The notes under the pieces are model-generated. The model was not told where the DNA came from and searched no databases. It worked only from the letters and a program-made list of their open reading frames with translations. Made by a program: the position numbers and the translations under genes. This document shows, one piece after another, positions 6,560-8,769 of a DNA stretch of 8,769 bases. Numbering within the stretch: position 1 is the first letter of the stretch; every line of letters starts with the position of its first letter. Source of the DNA: Anaerolineae bacterium (lineage in GTDB: Bacteria; Chloroflexota; Anaerolineae; Anaerolineales; Villigracilaceae). The DNA is taken from positions 1 through 8,769 of the forward strand of contig RFJH01000164.1 of NCBI GenBank assembly GCA_003694975.1, given 5' to 3'.

Positions 6560-7570
6560 ATGGTGAATTTTCGTATGTGGAAAACAGCGCTTTCCACGAT
6601 TCCTCAGGTTTCGCCGGAGGAGTGGGAGCGCCTGGATGTGATTTCGCGTTATCTGGTGATGACGCGCTCGGCGGTTGCCACGGTGACAATTTTCTCGTCC
6701 ATTGTCGCCGGGCTGCTGGCCTGGCGGAGCGGGGAGTTTTCTCTTGGTATCTGGCTGATCGTCACGCTGGGGCTTTTCCTGGCGCACGGGGCGAACAACA
6801 TTTTGAACGATTACGTGGATTACGTGCGCGGTGTGGATACGGACAACTACTTTCGCACTATGTACGGGCCGCATCCCCTCGTCCACGGTTTCCATGACAC
6901 GCGCACCCAGTTGCGTTACTTCGCCGTCAGCGGGGTGCTCGCTTTGATCGCGGGGCTTTACACTCTCTACTACACTGATTTCGATCACTGGGTCCTGGTT
7001 TTGATCGCCATTGGGGCGTTTTTCCTCCTGCTTTACACCTTCCCCCTCAAACACATGGCGCTTGGCGAGTTTTCGATTTTTCTCATCTGGGGGCCGGTGA
7101 TGATCGGTGGCGTGTACTACGTCCTCACGCGTCAGTTTGACTGGAATGTGATTCTAACCAGCATCCCCGTTGGCTTGAGTGTGATGAGCATTAACCTGGG
7201 AAAACACATCGACAAATCGGAAGACGACCGTTCCCGGCGCGTGACGACTCTACCGGTGCTCATCGGCGAGCGCGTCGCGCGGACCCTGAACTTTCTCGTG
7301 CTCGTAGGGACCTACGGCGTCATCCTCTACCTGATCTTCGGGGCGCATTTCTTCTCGCCGGTGATGCTGATCGTTTTCCTGGCGGGAAAACAGTTGTTCC
7401 AGGCGTTAGTTGTTCTCTGGAAACCAAAGCCGGAATCGCCGCCGGAAGGTTTCACGGCCTGGCCGGTGTGGTTTTCCGCCTTTCTGTTTGTGCACAATCG
7501 CAGGTTTATTGCGCTTTTTATGGCAGGCCTGGTGCTGGATACGGCTTTGCGAGTGTTCCTGCCCCGCTGA
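6560..7570 (+). CDS. UbiA-family polyprenyltransferase (possibly MenA-like)
   Basis: This 336-residue inner-membrane enzyme should transfer a polyprenyl chain to an aromatic acceptor. The first Asp-rich motif is N83-D-Y-V-D87-Y-V-R-G-V-D, which binds the diphosphate through Mg2+. The second is D218-K-S-E-D222-D, followed by RVTTLPVLIGE, which is close to the TLPVLLG context of MenA/UbiA proteins. About eight to nine hydrophobic helices follow an N-terminal tail of ~30 residues. The start at 6560 is preferred over upstream in-frame codons (6500, 6512) because TGGAG at 6551-6555 and GGAGG at 6544-6548 precede it. It is divergent from the hydrogenase operon, whose HybB uses menaquinone, so a role in quinone synthesis is attractive. 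However, UbiA members also make other prenyl lipids, and the substrate is not proven by sequence. It ends with TGA. Confidence 0.88.
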   Translation: MVNFRMWKTALSTIPQVSPEEWERLDVISRYLVMTRSAVATVTIFSSIVAGLLAWRSGEFSLGIWLIVTLGLFLAHGANNILNDYVDYVRGVDTDNYFRTMYGPHPLVHGFHDTRTQLRYFAVSGVLALIAGLYTLYYTDFDHWVLVLIAIGAFFLLLYTFPLKHMALGEFSIFLIWGPVMIGGVYYVLTRQFDWNVILTSIPVGLSVMSINLGKHIDKSEDDRSRRVTTLPVLIGERVARTLNFLVLVGTYGVILYLIFGAHFFSPVMLIVFLAGKQLFQALVVLWKPKPESPPEGFTAWPVWFSAFLFVHNRRFIALFMAGLVLDTALRVFLPR

Positions 7571-7576
7571 TGTGTC

Positions 7577-7595
7577 GCGGGTGAAGATGGTTCAC
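7577..7595 (+). terminator. stem-loop just after the prenyltransferase stop
   Basis: GGGTGAA (7577-7583) pairs with TTCACCC (7589-7595) around a 5-nt loop, beginning 7 nt after the stop codon. No run of T follows, so it may act as an mRNA 3' end stabiliser rather than a factor-independent terminator. Confidence 0.35.
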
Positions 7596-7763
7596 CCCGG
7601 TTGTGGATGCCTCATTTCAGGCCGCCGCGCGGAGTAGGGTGGGCAGAGGGAGCGCAGTCGAAGCGTGAATTTCGGCATTTCGATGGCGGAGTTCGACGGG
7701 CTTACCCCTCCCCTCAACGCGAAGCGCCGTACTTTATCTGCAATTCGGGTTATAGAAAGGGTC

Positions 7764-7790
7764 GGCCCGACGGTTGCATGCCGTCGGGCC
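7764..7790. terminator. strong GC-rich hairpin between convergent genes, likely bidirectional terminator
   Basis: GGCCCGACGG (7764-7773) pairs perfectly over 10 bp with CCGTCGGGCC (7781-7790) around a 7-nt loop. It sits between the 3' ends of the prenyltransferase and the minus-strand gene at 7940. On the plus strand the following sequence is only moderately T-rich (TGGTCTTGGGCTTTT); on the minus strand CCCTTTCTATAA follows. Confidence 0.5.
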
Positions 7791-7865
7791 TGGTCTTGGG
7801 CTTTTGGGGGAGTGCAATGACGTGTCCCTGTACTGAGCATGGCCGAAGTACTGCTTTTGAAAGCG

Positions 7866-7888
7866 CCCCTTCGGCCAACTCGGAGGGG
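7866..7888. other. 9-bp stem-loop downstream of the CNB-fold gene
   Basis: CCCCTTCGG (7866-7874) can pair with TCGGAGGGG (7880-7888), including two G-T wobbles, around CCAAC. It lies 52-74 nt after the stop of the minus-strand gene at 7940. It could be a 3'-end structure or part of an interspersed repeat; no T-run accompanies it. Confidence 0.35.
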
Positions 7889-7939
7889 TCAAGACGCGCA
7901 AAAAATGCAAAGGTGACCTGAAGGCTCCAGATGAGCGTT

Positions 7940-8407
7940 TTACGGTTTTGCGGCGATGAGTTGTACGCGTGTGTTCTGCAGGCGCTCCATAGCGGCCTTC
8001 GATACGGCGCGCAGCAGACCGCAGGAGAGGTTGTGGTCCACCTCGCAGAGAGCGCGCAGGGCGGAAGCGTCAATGCGGATGACGCGGCAGGGCTTGCTGG
8101 CGCGCACGGTGGCGGTGTAGAGATACGGTTCAATCATGGCCGAGATGCCGAAGATCTCGCCGGGGTTGAAGTCGCTGATGTAGTATTCTTGTCTGTAGTC
8201 CGGGTCGTGCTCTGTGGTGACCACGTAGTAGTACCCGGCGCTGCCCTCTTCCAGGAAGAAGAGGTGGGTGGCGGGCTGGTTGGCTTCGAGGATGGTGTCA
8301 CCCTGATCAAAGGTTACTTCTTCGGCGATCATGGCGACGCCTTTCAGTTGGTCGTCGTTCATGAAGCCAAAAAAGGGGTAGCGGCGCAGTAGTTCGGGGG
8401 AGATCAT
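7940..8407 (-). CDS. stand-alone cyclic-nucleotide-binding-fold (CNB/Crp-like sensor) protein without DNA-binding domain
   Basis: The 155 residues comprise a single CNB beta-barrel. The N-terminal helix LLRRYPFFGFMNDDQLKGVA is followed by the strand EEVTFDQGDTILEANQPATH (about 29-48), then LFFLEEGSAGYYYVV. The phosphate-binding-cassette region is NPGEIFGISAMIEPYLYTATVRA (about 81-103), and a C-terminal helix ends the protein. No helix-turn-helix follows, unlike CRP/FNR. In the cassette, the usual Glu after FG is Ile and the usual Arg before the A-T-V strand is missing (Y-L-Y), so canonical cAMP binding is doubtful. The start at 8407 has AGGAGG seven nt upstream and overlaps the preceding protease gene by ATGA, implying coupled translation. 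The partner suggests a role tied to a hydrogenase or its maturation; the exact job is unknown. Ends with TAA. Confidence 0.85.
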   Translation of the reverse strand: MISPELLRRYPFFGFMNDDQLKGVAMIAEEVTFDQGDTILEANQPATHLFFLEEGSAGYYYVVTTEHDPDYRQEYYISDFNPGEIFGISAMIEPYLYTATVRASKPCRVIRIDASALRALCEVDHNLSCGLLRAVSKAAMERLQNTRVQLIAAKP

Positions 8408-8769
8408 GGGGCTGCCTCCTGAAGGGGTTGAAAAGCGGGGGCCGTCAGCAAGTTGAGGACTTGTTCGGCAGCAGGCACGATGGCCTCGGCGACGGCGGGG
8501 GAGAGTTGCTCGGAAAATTCGTGCACGTTTTGCGCTTCGATGGCGATGACAAAGACTTGCTCCGGCAGGTGTGCGCCCAGGCGGCGGCCTGTCTGGAGGG
8601 CGGTTTGCAGGGTGGCGTCGTGGGTGGAGGCGGTGTGACCGCTCATCGGGTCGGGCAGTTCGTCCAGAGGAAAAACGCACACCGTGCCGGCAGGGTTCGG
8701 GCGCGTGTGGAGTGCGTCGATCAGGAGGGGGCGGTCGTGGCGGATCAGGTGTTGCGTCGGGCGCTAGCC
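8404..8769 (-). CDS. hydrogenase maturation protease (M52, HoxW/HyaD-like), C-terminal part; frame interrupted by TAG near edge
   Basis: The frame contains the middle and end of an M52 protease. RPLLIDALHTRPNPAGTV near the edge matches the strand carrying the nickel-binding Asp. It is followed by a S-G-H-T-A-S-T-H-D stretch with the metal-binding His and, near the end, VFVIAIEAQNV...LSP, the usual last strand and helix. The N-terminal GxGNxxxxDDGxG motif would lie beyond the window. An in-frame TAG at 8764-8766 stands one codon from the edge, exactly where the alignment to the hyb-operon protease (GLDLLYYLEG...LLLVDAV) says the protein should continue. So this copy may be broken, misread at the edge, or recoded. 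The stop at 8404 overlaps the next gene's ATG by 4 nt. A protease distinct from HybD implies a second hydrogenase operon beyond the right edge. Confidence 0.75.

Larger units (their letters stand above)
7571..7939. other. gene-free convergent intergenic region with three hairpins
   Basis: These 369 bases lie between the ends of two convergent genes. I find no protein or tRNA here that I can support. The stretch holds three hairpins (7577-7595, 7764-7790, 7866-7888). It also holds short degenerate GTCGAA/TTCGAC-type words (for example AGCGCAGTCGAAG near 7651 and TTCGAC at 7692), which look like the small interspersed repeats common between genes in many bacterial genomes. That last reading is an impression; repeat status needs the rest of the genome. 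Confidence 0.5.

Noticed and set aside
7571..7660. Possible tRNA (including an opal-reading tRNA) suggested by a GGTTCACCC T-loop-like word and a TCA in a loop
   Set aside because: No cloverleaf can be built: the anticodon-like stem has only 4 pairs and no acceptor or D-arm partner is found. The word is part of a simple hairpin after a stop codon.
8408..8680. N-terminal extension of the CNB-fold protein frame up to 8680
   Set aside because: The extension is an out-of-frame reading of the protease gene. The ATG at 8407 has a good AGGAGG and matches the domain start.
1..8769. CRISPR array, insertion sequence or transposase
   Set aside because: I saw no regularly spaced direct repeats, no transposase-like protein and no terminal inverted repeats with target duplications.

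Overview
The window reads as a GC-rich bacterial chromosome segment. It carries a complete membrane-bound, periplasm-facing uptake [NiFe]-hydrogenase operon of the E. coli hybOABCD (group 1c) type on the minus strand. A UbiA-family prenyltransferase is divergent from it. A drug-efflux-type MFS transporter lies at the left edge, and the tail of a second hydrogenase-maturation cluster lies at the right edge. The host is probably an anaerobe or facultative anaerobe using a quinone pool. An Anaerolineae-like Chloroflexota is my guess from overall style, but nothing in the window proves the taxon.

Layout from the operon promoter leftwards on the minus strand: small subunit with Tat signal (5106-6227), four-cluster ferredoxin HybA (4230-5096), NrfD-type membrane subunit HybB (3091-4242), catalytic large subunit HybC (1294-3051) and its processing protease HybD (800-1300). 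Spacings are 9 nt, a 13-nt overlap, 39 nt, and a 7-nt overlap. The MFS gene (1-649, cut by the edge) follows with its own strong sigma70-like promoter. On the plus strand a UbiA/MenA-like prenyltransferase (6560-7570) starts from a good promoter whose -35 box is overlapped by a palindrome. A roughly 370-bp gene-free stretch with three hairpins separates it from a minus-strand pair: a DNA-binding-domain-free cyclic-nucleotide-binding-fold protein (7940-8407), translationally coupled to an M52 hydrogenase protease (8404 to the right edge).

The main result is in the large subunit. The conserved N-terminal nickel-binding motif L1 (RxCGxC) is encoded as R-I-TGA-G-V-TGA: both metal-ligand cysteine codons are in-frame TGA, at codons 60 and 63. 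Everything around them is intact. There is a strong ribosome-binding site and ATG at 3051, perfect family homology on both sides of the TGAs, and a normal C-terminal CxxC motif in TGC codons. TGA is used as an ordinary stop by hybB, hybD and the prenyltransferase gene. An ordinary gene caller would truncate the protein to a 514-residue piece lacking half of its active site. The best reading is double recoding, either to selenocysteine (a U-x-x-U nickel site) or to cysteine by an opal-reading tRNA. A stem-loop 17 nt after the second TGA has the size, spacing and loop G expected of a bacterial SECIS element.

How the genes would work together: HybO/HybC oxidise H2 outside the membrane, electrons pass through HybA to HybB and menaquinone, and HybD trims HybC after nickel insertion. 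The divergent prenyltransferase could supply the quinone or a related lipid.
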